A DNA stretch of 64,000 bases, taken from NCBI GenBank assembly GCA_013146195.2, contig CM028377.1, positions 174,685,845 to 174,749,844 on the forward strand, in the 5' to 3' direction. Of this stretch, positions 11,853 through 21,889 are shown in pieces. Position numbers and translations under genes: made by a program. Origin of the DNA: Codonopsis lanceolata. Its lineage: Eukaryota; Streptophyta; Magnoliopsida; Asterales; Campanulaceae. The notes under the pieces were generated by a model. The model was not told where the DNA came from. It was given only the letters and a program-made list of their open reading frames with translations, and ran no database searches. The first letter of the stretch is position 1. Every line of letters begins with the position of its first letter.

Positions 11853-12247
11853 TATTTTATGGAGTTGTGACATTCGTTCTGTAGTATTTATGAAGCAAGA
11901 GGAAGAACATACATATTAATGTATTATACAAGAAATAAAAAACTGGTAAAAACGAGTCAGCCATTCCACGCACACGTGAGGAGGAACCAACGAGCTAATC
12001 GAGCCATCCAAATTCAGTTGACTAAATAAGCAAAGACACACCGTATTGAAACAAATTTAAACATCACTGTTTCACATTACAAAGAACTAACAAACTACCA
12101 AAACACAAAGAAAAAAGACAAACAAACTACCGAAAGATTCAAAGAAAGTAGGCAAATCTTTCAGAAAAAAAATGGAAGTCCAACCGACCTAGAACAACCT
12201 AGAACGTAAAAAATCTATATTACAATAGAGCTCAGTCCCATAAAGAG
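11853..12247. other. Non-coding, no feature recognised
   Basis: AT-rich spacer with stops in all frames. I see no gene, transposon end or structured repeat in it. Confidence 0.6.
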
Positions 12248-12352
12248 CGGCTGAGATCGCTTAATTTACTTTATATCAAACGGCTGAGATCGTATATTTA
12301 TGTTTATATCAAACGGCTGATATCGATTATTTTACTTTATATCGACGGTTGT
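12248..12352 (+). repeat. Short tandem repeat, about 40-bp unit, three copies
   Basis: CGGCTGAGATCG ... ACTTTATATCAAA is repeated three times with drift (CGGCTGAGATCG, CGGCTGAGATCG, CGGCTGATATCG), with a last partial copy CGACGGTTG. It lies just upstream of the CT-rich possible transcription start at 12400-12540, so it could be part of a promoter, but nothing else shows that. Confidence 0.6.
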
Positions 12353-12372
12353 AATTTATTCTAAACTGTCAC

Positions 12373-12700
12373 GTGTGTGAACGGCGAGAAGGGCGGTTTC
12401 ACTCCTATTCGATCACGCTCATTTACTCTGTGACCCTCAACCCCCGTTCTCTCTCTCTCTCCGCCTTTCTCCGCTTCCTCTTTCTCTGTTCTCTCTCTTT
12501 CTCCGTTCTTTCTCTGCCTCCTCTCTCTCTCTCTCTCTCAAGTAGTTTATTTCCTCGGATGAGGGAGGGGCGAATGGGAAGGAGCCTGCGAAAGAAGGCC
12601 ATGGAAGAGACGAATTCAGCTGAGCATCAGATTGGTTCTGTTAGGGTTTGTTTTTGTTTTTGGGGAAGAGACTTGGAGTTGAGGAGGGAGTCGTGATTCA
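12373..12700 (+). other. Possible 5' UTR and first exon of an unrecognised gene
   Basis: A CT-rich tract (12440-12545) typical of plant 5' leaders is followed by ATG at 12559 and a reading frame beginning MREGRMGRSLRKKAMEE. A plausible splice donor (GTTAGG-GTTTGT) lies near 12641, after about 28 codons. An upstream ATG at 12373 opens a frame through the CT tract whose product is a low-complexity Ser/Leu run and is not convincing. No downstream exon encodes a recognisable domain, and I found no homologue by eye. It may equally be non-coding. Confidence 0.25.
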
Positions 12701-12856
12701 TGACAGCTGCAAGGGCAAGCAGTCCGGCATCGGACTCTCTGATTTTCATCTAGGTGCTCCCGCCGCCATAGGCACGGTAGTCGCCTGCCCTTCCCTCTCA
12801 TCTGGGTCTCCCGCCTCCGGTTCGATCCCCTTCTCTTTTTTCTATATGAATCTGTA

Positions 12857-13018
12857 ATTTTGGGTTTTGTGATTTTGGACTTGGTTATGTGTTAGAGTTA
12901 AAGGATCAATTTACCCCTTTTGGGTTTTGTGATTTTGGGTTTGGTTCTATGATTTCAATGTGTTAGAGTTAAGGATCAATTTACCCCTTTTGGGTTTTGT
13001 GATTTTGGGTTTGGTTCC
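12857..13018 (+). repeat. Tandem repeat, about 80-bp unit, two copies plus
   Basis: The phrase TTTTGGGTTTTGTGATTTTGG followed by a GTGTTAGAGTTAAGGATCAA-type segment and TTTACCCC occurs twice in full (12857 and 12919 onward), and the GGGTTTTG phrase starts a third time at 12990. Small length differences separate the copies. It has no coding potential and probably lies in an intron if 12373-13414 is transcribed. Confidence 0.7.
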
Positions 13019-13178
13019 GTGCAGTAAAGAATGTTTCATATGAATTGTTACTATTTCCATTAAGGGAATCAATAGTTTAACAAATTGACAAATTGTTCAT
13101 TTCTTTCTTTTTTGCTTCATTTATTCATGTAGAATGTAGAGCCCTGGCACTTTGTTGTTTTAGAGTAGACATTTGCAG

Positions 13179-13207
13179 GAGCTTTACCTTTTCAGTCCCT
13201 CTCAAAG
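13179..13207 (+). other. Possible small exon between good splice signals
   Basis: TTTGCAG at 13172-13178 and CAAAG-GTAAGT at 13203-13213 are close to the plant acceptor and donor consensus and delimit 29 bases. With the similar pair around 13332-13414 this suggests spliced leader exons downstream of the CT-rich region at 12440. No protein is recognised. Low confidence without transcript data. Confidence 0.25.
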
Positions 13208-13331
13208 GTAAGTTCGTTATTCTGTTTGGGAGGCAATTTGTCAATTTGTTAAACTATTGGTTTATGAATTTAAAAGATTTGGTCTTGCTTCATCTTTTTG
13301 GGATTTTTAATTGCTTGATTTTTATCTGCAG

Positions 13332-13414
13332 ATATTAATTATTTTTGCGTACTGCATCTCAACTGCCTGAGTGAACCTTCACGCCTACTGCCACTCCTTC
13401 CTCTTCCTTCAACC
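13332..13414 (+). other. Possible exon between good splice signals
   Basis: Preceded by a T-rich tract and ATCTGCAG (13324-13331) and followed by AACC-GTAAGC (13411-13420). The 83 bases contain stops in all useful frames, so it would be leader or non-coding RNA. Confidence 0.22.
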
Positions 13415-14965
13415 GTAAGCTCTCTCTTCGCCTCTATTCTGTTTTTTTTACCGTTGTTTTCTTTTCTTTTCTTCGTCCCGTAAGTTTGTCTTTCTTCTTC
13501 TCTTTGGTTGTTTGTGATTTTGGTTTATATCTGATTGTGAATTTATGAATTTATTTGTGATTTTTAGTTGTATCTGATTGTGATTAGGCAGTTTTTTAGG
13601 CATTTTTTTTGCAAAAAGATTTCCCTGTTCTATTATTGTTTTGATTATTCTATGAGCTGGAATTTAGGAATTTTAATCAGGCATTTTGAACTTGCTGTTT
13701 ATGTCAGTAGCATTAGTATTCTGAAAATGTTGTCTTCATTATTCTATGAGCTAGAGTTCATCATAACTGCAAGAGACCCATCTTGGTGGATAGATTTGAC
13801 GTTAGAAGAGTTTGGTCTGGTTAGCGATTGAAGTCAGTTTTATTCAAATGAAACATAGATGGACTCATAAATCTATGTCATTGATAATATTGTAGCATGG
13901 TACTGGCCAGTGTAAAGAGTTAGGAAAAAGAAAACTGAACTGAACTGAGAATAAAATGGAACTATACATAATTGCTGTGCAAAAAGAAATTGTGAAGGAA
14001 AATTGCTGTGCAAAAAGAAATTGTGTCAACGGAAGATACATTTGACTTGGAAAATCTGCCCTATTTGGCGCAATAATTTAATAAGTAACCTGGAACTTAC
14101 AATATCCAACATCAATAATTAAAAAACCCAAACATATAATCCAAATTGGAGGGACACAATCATATGAGGGCTCACGACTTCTATCGAGGGGGAATGAGGC
14201 CATATGAGAAATTTTGCAGATGAAGTAAACGTGTACTTCAGATTAAATTCCGAAAATAAGGAAGAAATTATCGTTCATGGAACTACGGCAGTAGTATAAA
14301 CTTTTCATAGTGTTCATGCAAAACCTCAATATAACGGGTCAAAAATACATTTGTGAAAAAAAACACACCTAAATCAAGGCGGAAGGGAAAACTTTGTGGA
14401 AACTAAGCCCTTCTCCCCCCCCCCCCATGTTTAGCATGTAAATCATCTTGAAAACTTGCAAAACTTATTTTTAAACATAACAACCCGTTGGACATGTTCA
14501 ATGGCCGCACGGAAAAGACAAATCCTTATAAATCAAGGGGCAGAAACACAAACTCCCAGGTTAGTCAAAAATAACAGAATTTCTTAGAACAATATATGCT
14601 AGGATTTTCAGTCATGTGTACAGTAAATAAGAAATACAATCCAGCCAGCTCTAGAAATCACGTGTATACACAAGAACTCATATGTCCCTGGCTAAACATA
14701 TCATAGACACACTTCCAGTGGATGCATGTTTAAATACTTACTTATTAAACACAACATTCATGGGTTTTGCTAATCCAGTCTTAGTATGCAAAATTTTGTT
14801 CCTTTTCTACCTCACTCTCTCCTCCATCTGTAAATTTCAAACCACCCCATTAATGCAAGAATCATTGTAATTTCTGCATATTCTCCACAAGTCAAAATAT
14901 CCAACTCGAAAAAACATATTATCCAAATAAACATAAACATTAATCAAATTTACTCGGAATCCGCA
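13415..14965 (+). other. Non-coding, no gene recognised
   Basis: T-rich then mixed sequence with short open stretches only (for example 13568-13831 and 14682-14870), none with recognisable motifs. A C-run occurs at 14417-14426. No transposon ends were recognised. Confidence 0.5.
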
Positions 14966-15900
14966 TATTTGGTGTTAGTACCTCTTTTATGAACCAGTTT
15001 TCCGGTGCATGTTTTCTTTTTTCTATGAAAAAAACACTGATCTTCTACAGTATTACTTGGCTTTGCTAGAACTTCAAAAAAAAAAAAACGCATCTAGATG
15101 CAAGATTATAGGTAATAGCTCAAAACTGTAACCTAAGCATGAACCAGACTCCCAATTTACTTGGTATAACAACTGTTGCTCTGATCTGGGTATGGCTGCA
15201 TTATTTGTAGTTTCTTTTGTTGCAATTGATATTTGATTTTGATTGATTATTGCTCAGATTTATCTGCCATGATCTTTTCTATAATTTTTAATAAGATTTT
15301 TGTTCAATGTAGACCCCATGAAATCATGATTAACATTAAAGGTAGCTCCTTTTCATTTTGGCAGTTGTTTGGTCTTGCTGTTTAAGTGATTTTTAGTCTA
15401 TACATAAACAAAAGATTGCATTATTATATTTGGTGTTAGTCCCTCTTTTATGAACCCAACTCCCAATTTACCAGTTTTCCGGTGAATGTTTTCTTTTTTC
15501 TATGAAAAAACACTGATCTTCTACAGTATTACTTGGCTTTGCTAGAACTTAAAAAAAAAAAAAAGGAGTCTAGATGAAAGATTATAGGTAATAGCTCAAA
15601 ACTGTAACCTAAGCATGAACGAGACTCACAAATTATTGGTTTTCCAGTGCACAATTTCTTTTTTATAGAACACTGATCTTCTAAAGTAAATATGGGGATT
15701 ACTTGGTATAACAACTGTTGCTCTGATCTGGGTATGGCTGCATTATTTGTAGTTTCTTTTGTTGCAGTCGGTATTTGATTTTGATTGATTATTGCACAGA
15801 TTTATCTGCCGTGATTTTTTCTATAATTTTTAATAAGATTTTTGTTCAATGTGGACCCCATGAAATCTTGATTAACATTAAAGGTAGCTCCTTTTCATTT
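14966..15900 (+). repeat. Segmental tandem duplication of about 0.4-0.47 kb
   Basis: 14966-15359 and 15427-15900 are two direct copies. Both begin ATTTGGTGTTAGT and share, in order, TTTTCCGGTG, the A-run after GCTAGAACTT, AGATTATAGGTAATAGC, AACTGTTGCTCTGATCTGGG, TTATCTGCC and GGTAGCTCCTTTTCATTT. The second copy has two small extra pieces (near 15456 and 15675). Identity is high, so the duplication is fairly recent. No gene is evident in either copy. Confidence 0.85.
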
Positions 15901-17896
15901 GCTAAGATATGATAGGTTAAGGGATGATTGGTTAATGTAGTAATAGTACTCGAGGGAGTTCCCCTCTGAATTGGAATTCGGTATTATCATTTAGCTTTGT
16001 ATCCACTAAGTTCACGAATTGGAGATAAGTGGGTTTGAACCTCTGTGAGGACTTCTCCACCATGACACTGTTAGATTAGAAGTCTAATCAAGTCGTACCA
16101 TGAGCTTACATGAATGATCTGTGAGAAAATCTAATTCCTCTTTATTGAAGTGCTAATTTAATAAATTTGTACGGAACGAATTCCAGTAGTGGATGCTATG
16201 CTATCTTACTTATCAAGTATAACAACTATTGTAATCAAGAGTTTACGTAAGAAACTGTGCGGTATCCAGTTCTAAAGACATCAGAGCACTTGATGGAACT
16301 TCAGCAAATAGAAGCCGAATAGGCGAAAAGAAAAGCTGACAGTTGGCTAATGTATTGAGCTACAAAGAGAAAATATCCAGATTATCCAAGAGACATTGAT
16401 TGTGATGTACCTTTCCACGCCTGCAATGTATGAGAACAGGACGATTTCTCACATCTAGAAATTCCGCATTGCAAGGTATGTTATTTTTAAACCTTCTTTT
16501 ATCTTTGTTTGAGTGTGTTCATGTGAAAAATTGTGTATAGATTCTGCACCTTCTTTTATGCTTTTCTTTGGTTTTCGAAATTCTATTTACTTGGAAATTT
16601 TGGGGCATTTTGTTAGGTTGTTTATTCATTATTGATCAACCCGACATCAATCACTGCACTGCTAATCTTCTTAAATAGTTCACAAAGTGCTTCAATTTCA
16701 CTCACACTAACTGCAAGTGAGAAAAACAGCTTGCATAAGTATGCCCGTTTACCATTAGCATGCTTAAATGTTAGGGATGAAAAACTACTGAAATGCTTAA
16801 ATGTTAGGGATGAAAAAAAACTTGATAAACCATGTCACACTCTGGAACAGGGTATTTCTGAAGGATGTCTACTGAACCCTAAAAAATAGAAAACATATAC
16901 CACCCAGTGCGGTAACATTAGATTACTAAGGCGTAGATGCTCAAAATCCGCAAATGAAGTGACCAGCTGACTAATAAAACAGAGAAAGCAGACTAGGAAG
17001 AAGTTTATATCTATGCTTCATTTGTTTGCATATGGTTGTATGTTACTACTTTCTTTGCCTAAATTTATTCAAAAAGAATTGAAAATGAATCATTCTTTCT
17101 TGGAGTAAATTTCAGATGATGGAGTAATTTGTTTCTGTTGTATGAATGTTGTTATGCTATTTTTTTTATAAAATTCTGTTAGCATATGAAAAGTTAAAAT
17201 TCTGTTAGCATATAAAATTCTGGTGTCTTCACTACCAGGAAGTCTTTTTTTTCTATTCATTGTGCTTTGATTATAATTTGTTTTATCTGTTTTTTAGCTG
17301 CCAATGTGTCTCAGTTTATTATTAATTTCCTGGATATTTGATAAATTAAGCATCCCAGACATCATATAGCATCATCTAGGGATATTAGTAATCTGAAAAT
17401 AAAATTTTGTTAGCATATGAAAAGTTAAAAATATCACTACCAGGAAGTCCAGAAACTTTAATGGTTTTGATTCTTCTTATAATCCTACTGACAGTGCATC
17501 TACATGAATTTACATGTGTCATTCGTATTTTGTCTATGTTTCAAAAAAAAAGTTATGTTGAAAGTGCATATTTAAGTAGTGCATGTTTATGTGATAATAT
17601 GGCTCCTGCAGTCCTGCTTGAAGAGCACTTAACAATATGTTATTTTTCATCTTGAACTGTCATTTGGGAAAATTCTCTCTCTCTATCTCTCTCACACACA
17701 TATGCATTAGCTGTTAATGGCAGAAAATGTTCATTTTAGCAAACCTGAATATTCAACAGTACTGATGGATATATTCTCTATGTTTTTCCTTGCGGTAATT
17801 TGATCATCCACAGTCCTCACCCTAACCCAGCCCACCCCCACCTGTTTCCTTTGAAAAAAACCCAACTCCGTCGCCCTTCTCCCACTGTTTTTCGCT
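15901..17896 (+). other. Non-coding, with small internal duplications
   Basis: No recognised gene. A 33-bp unit (TGCTTAAATGTTAGGGATGA...) is duplicated in tandem at 16761-16825 inside a short open frame (16632-16889), repeating the peptide CLNVRDEK twice. The phrase GTTAGCATATGAAAAGTTAAAA recurs at about 17180 and 17409, each followed by CACTACCAGGAAGTC, showing a second dispersed duplication. A (CT)n tract lies near 17675. A possible exon end TTGCAAG-GTATG lies at 16471-16479. Confidence 0.45.
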
Positions 17897-18113
17897 TAAC
17901 GCACTATACAGTGTACACCACTTAATTTCGTTGTACCAAGTGATGATGTTGGTGGGGATAGTATTTGGCAGCTAATTTGGTTGAATGTTAAAAATATAGC
18001 CCCATCTTTGCAATTAGAGGTTTTCCCAGGTAATGAATTGGAGCAACTGCAGACGACTGGTGGTGGCAAAATGGGGGTTAGTCCAGTTGCTGATGGAAAG
18101 TCAGTGTGAAAAT
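17897..18113 (+). other. Open frame of unknown origin, possible gene fragment
   Basis: About 71 codons without a start Met and ended by TGA, reading in part PLNFVVPSDDVGGDSIWQ, LIWLNVKNIAPSLQLEVFPG and GKMGVSPVADGKS. The composition looks like real protein rather than AT-rich noise, and the sequence downstream stays partly open in other frames (to about 18300). I do not recognise the family. Either a decayed exon or chance. Confidence 0.25.
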
Positions 18114-19028
18114 TGTTTGAGGTTAGAGATATACCAGAACTATTCAAATTGTGCTGGGTTCAGTATATAGCACTTTTTTGTTAGATAAAGGCGCTCGGGA
18201 TAATGGCATGGATCTCGACTGGTCTAACATTATGTGAAGGTCGATCTCTGGAGGGATTTTTTGACAGTTCGGTTCGGTCTGTCCAGCTTTCATATATTTG
18301 ATATACTTATCAGATTTTGTATTATTTCTCATAAGAAGAGTGGTTTTTTTCTTTTAGATGGCAATGTATGCTCCTTTTGCCCCCACCAAGGGATATATGT
18401 ACAGCTCAGATTTTTGTACCACCATAGTCATTTTGTGCTACCTTTTTAAATTTACATTTCAATTTTCGATGTTGTGCTGTTTATTTTACTCCACCAACTT
18501 GGTTCATTTAAAGAATCATAATTTATATTTTGATGCATTCTTTTCAAGGTTTTTTATTTTTGTTTTTAAGTAGGCTAATGAATTTTCTGACTTCACAAAA
18601 CAAATGATTAAATATACCCTTTGTTCCATTCAAAGTTTACAATACAAGTGTAGATTATGGATAAAAATCTTATGGAAATTGTAACCATTATTTTTTAAAG
18701 TGAGATTCAAATATATAATACAATAGAGGTCAGTTTAATTATACCTATTCCTATTCAAGTTAATCCAATTGTAAACCTATTTCTATTGTATTGTAACTGT
18801 AATCCAAATTGTATTGTAACGGTAAAGACTTATTTTGTGGGGTCAGACAGAAAAAAAGACAGTCATAAGTGATAATTCATTTTATCATTATTGTTTCACA
18901 GTTTCACCGTTATTGTTTTATAGTTAATTTATTTTCACATTATACACTTCATTTATCCAGTTTTTTCTCGGTTAACGTGCATAACTGAATCAATTTAATT
19001 TTAGTCCATCGTTTTGATTTTTTTGATT
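18114..19028. other. AT-rich spacer
   Basis: Only short hydrophobic open frames typical of T-rich DNA. No recognisable gene or element. Confidence 0.5.
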
Positions 19029-19402
19029 TTTAATTGTTATCGTAATTAACTTAATCAATTTAATTTTTTTTCGACCCGCAATTTAGTATAAAAATAATTT
19101 TTTTTAAAAAAATTCGTAAGTTTTGTAATTTGAAATATTTATTTTTTACTTTTTAACAGTTATCGCAATTAACTTAATCAATTTATTTTTTGAAACTGAA
19201 TCTCAATTTAATTTATGTCTAAGTTTTAAATATTTATATTTTAATTTTTTTCTTTTTAATTGTTATCGTAATTAACTTAATCAATTTAATTTTTTTTCGA
19301 CCTGCAATTTCGTATACAAATAATTTTTTTTATATAAAAAGTAAGTTTTGTAATTTGAAATATTTGTTTTTTTTCTTTTTAACTGTTATCATAATTAACT
19401 TA
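19029..19402 (+). repeat. AT-rich tandem repeat, about 100-127-bp units, three copies plus
   Basis: Each unit starts GTTATCGTAATTAACTTAATC or close to it (about 19035, 19158, 19262, with a partial fourth at 19385). The first and third also share TTTTTTTTCGACC(C/T)GCAATTT and GTAAGTTTTGTAATTTGAAAT. The middle unit is a shorter variant. It lies immediately downstream of the F-box relic (minus strand), so it could fall in its 3' region. Confidence 0.7.
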
Positions 19403-19534
19403 GACAAATTATAATTAAATATTAATTCATTTCCACATTATCTGCTTCATTTATTGATAAGCTTCAATCCAAGGCAGAGCAGAATACTAGTAAAAATAGA
19501 AAACAGAACTAAGAGGGGTGTTGGAAAGAACTAA

Positions 19535-20701
19535 CTAGAACAGTGATTGAGCAGGGCAATGAACCCAAACAGGTGATGGCTGAATCCTTTTCAACGAACA
19601 TGGAAAAAGATTAGTCTCACGATGAACCAAATGTAATCCTTGCACACCCGAATCGTGACCTCGACTAGAGTGTAACAGATTCATCTTTTCAAAGAAATCA
19701 TCAGTGTAATAGACACGATCCTCAAGTATACGACCATGAGCAACAACACTAAACGAGTGATTTAGACCCACAAACAATGACCGATGTTCATTAGCAATTG
19801 ATTCCACATATTCCCATTTATTCTGATCACGATCCAACTTATACACATTAAAGTAACAAGTGTTATAAGTCCATTCCACTCCATCTTCGTAGTAATCCTC
19901 GGGGATAAGGGACCCCCTTTGATCAGTTCTCTTATTAATGCATCTCGCAACTAAGAAAAGATCCTCCAAGAACTCTACCAGGTATCTTTTCTCAACAAAA
20001 TATTCCTTAAATTCTTCTTATTGGAATAGATGACCATCATCTTCAAATTGGCCGCCCATTACATAAAAACACTGGTCCTTATTGGAATAGATGACCTCTC
20101 GGTAGTAGTTCTTTCGTGTTCCTTCCAATAAAACCCACTTTGTGTCTCCCAACAGACAAAATGCAAGATCACTAGATGGGCCGATAATGGCCATTACCAT
20201 GCAATTTTGAGAGTTATCATAGGGGCATGCAGATAAAATGAGCTTCTTGACGGAAGCACCACCAACAAGAGGAGGAAGGGGGATGGAATAAGGTAAATTA
20301 AGAGAGGAAGAAGGAAATGGATTGACGAGAGAAAGGAATGACTTATTCTGGAAGGCAAGCCAGCCATGAGAGGAGCCAACACAGTGGGCTTCTTCTTGAT
20401 CATCATCAGGTAGCCCCAATATCTTTTTCTTCCTACTTTTGATAACTCTTTGCTCTGCAACACTGAAGAAGTGATAAAAATCATTATCATCGTCTGCGAT
20501 TGGTTGCTCGGGGACAACCCCTGGTGGGACCATCAGCAACGGTCCGTGATGACCATGGCTAGAACAAGTAGAAATGCCATGATGTCGACTCCGGCTCCGG
20601 CTCAGGCTTACAGCGCCGGTGCCCCCATATCTAGTAGAAGCCAACCCTGTTTTCCATGTCACCCCTACAGATATTTTGCAGCTATACGCCCAACAGGCCA
20701 T
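19535..20701 (-). pseudogene. F-box protein with DUF295 (KIB1-4-like beta-propeller) domain, broken
   Basis: On the minus strand this is a plant DUF295 F-box gene. The C-terminal half is well preserved: HCVGSSHGWLAF, LSLVNPFPSSSLNLP, SVKKLILSACPYDNSQNC, DTKWVLLEGTRKNYYREVIY and, after a break, EDLFLVARC, YFNVYKLDRDQNKWEYVESI and LFVGLNHSFSVVAHG. An in-frame TAA at 20018-20020 splits it. Both sides are in the same frame, and the sequence between them (FKEYFVEKRYLVEF) belongs to the same domain. The N-terminal F-box is weak: MACWA at 20701 looks like the usual M-A-x-W-A start, but the following 40 residues fit only if frames are changed. Without the breaks it would be about 388 residues, normal for the family. 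Such proteins act in SCF ubiquitin ligases. This copy is probably dead, though a truncated product is conceivable. Confidence 0.8.
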
Positions 20702-20778
20702 CTCTCCTACGTCTGTAATTGCACGCCGTCCGTCGGCAACCCTAAAACCTAGAAGAGAAGATGTAGGTTTTGAGTATA

Positions 20779-21555
20779 AATGGGCAAGCCCATTTATGAC
20801 CGATGGACTAAATGGGCGCCCGCACCCACGACTAAACTTGATTATGTGAAGGGAAATTTCGTTGGTTTGGTGAAGACGAACGCATTCCCTGGGGTGGAAG
20901 CGTAGTTTGGCGGTGTCAAGCAAAAATTTGTACAACCAAAGTAAACGACTTGCACCTGTTAAACAATGACTTATTTTTGGGGTTATTTTGACTTATTTGA
21001 CTATTTTTATCATCTACTTATGTGCTTAAAGAAATGAAACTAAGGAAGACTTCACTAGAGAACTAAGAGAACTCTGTAAATATATTGACATAGATGCACT
21101 TAATATTTAGCGGAAAGATAGTTGCAACTATTCGAATTCATTGATTTAATATATGCCATAAATGCACTTAATATTTAGCAGAAATATAGTTGCAACTATC
21201 CGACTCATTGCACTTAATATGTCACTCATAATAACATATGGACGTAGCATTAGACCCTTTGACCGTTTTCAAAAAATAAAAAATAAAGCCGGACTTTTGA
21301 CAAAAATTCAAAATTGGATTGTTGAAAGGTTAGTTGTAAATTTTTAGTAATTTTTTGTAGATGAAAATGATTTTTTTGTTATTTTTGTAGCTATTTAATA
21401 ATTGCATGTTAGTGAGTAAACGGGCACACATGCCCATTTAGTGCCTACCCATTTATGCCCATGTAATTAAATGAACATTTATTTGTCCGTCCATTTGAGC
21501 CTGCCGCCTATATGGGCACGCCCATACCCGCACATGTCCGTCCATTTGCCACCTC
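20779..21555. mobile_element. hAT-like non-autonomous element upstream of the F-box relic
   Basis: Right end (read inward) is TAGAGGTGGCAAATGGACGG, the usual look of plant hAT-type ends. The left end (TATAAATGGGCAAGCCCAT) is degenerate, and the two sub-terminal regions share inverted ATAAATGGG / ACTAAATGGGC phrases. The homologous site at about 27078-27105 runs directly from GATGTAGGGTTTGAC to TTATTTTATAAACCC without these 770 bases, so that copy acts as an empty site. An 8-bp target duplication is not clear. The long open frame that starts at 20935 (minus) begins inside this element, so its first 50 residues or so are transposon DNA, not F-box protein. Confidence 0.5.
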
Positions 21556-21681
21556 TATTATTTTATAAACCCTAATATGGCATCATTAAATACAAAATCA
21601 AATTTTTGCCTTTCACTTGGTTCTACAAATTTACCTTTTTTACTCGAAAAAATGGTTCATTTTCTGGCTATGTTTAGTCAA
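21556..21681 (+). repeat. Flank shared with 27103-27229 (duplicated segment)
   Basis: TTATAAACCCTAATATGGCA ... TTTTTGCCTTTCACTTGGT ... TTTTTTACTCGAAAA ... ATGGTTCATTTTC is present in both places, directly before the two Helitron 5' ends. Because Helitrons insert at independent sites, a shared flank means that flank and Helitron were copied together. Confidence 0.75.
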
Positions 21682-21889
21682 TCTTTATATTTTATTACCT
21701 TACTAGACTAGTTATTCAGCCCGTGTTTTGTACAGGTACAATTTGAGATATATATAATTTTTGTAATAATAATATAACTTTTAATCATTATAATTAGATT
21801 GTTAATCTCTTCTATTATTATAATAATTTTTTTTTCTATTGTTACAAATATTAAATAATTTTTTTAACTAAATACTTTTAAAATTAACA

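Noticed and set aside
12373..12696. A 107-codon frame starting at 12373
   Set aside because: Most of it translates the CT-rich tract into a low-complexity Ser/Leu/Phe run. More likely leader sequence than protein.
19535..19969. A separate 144-residue gene on the minus strand
   Set aside because: It is the C-terminal part of the DUF295 domain, in the same frame as the upstream part and split from it by one stop codon.
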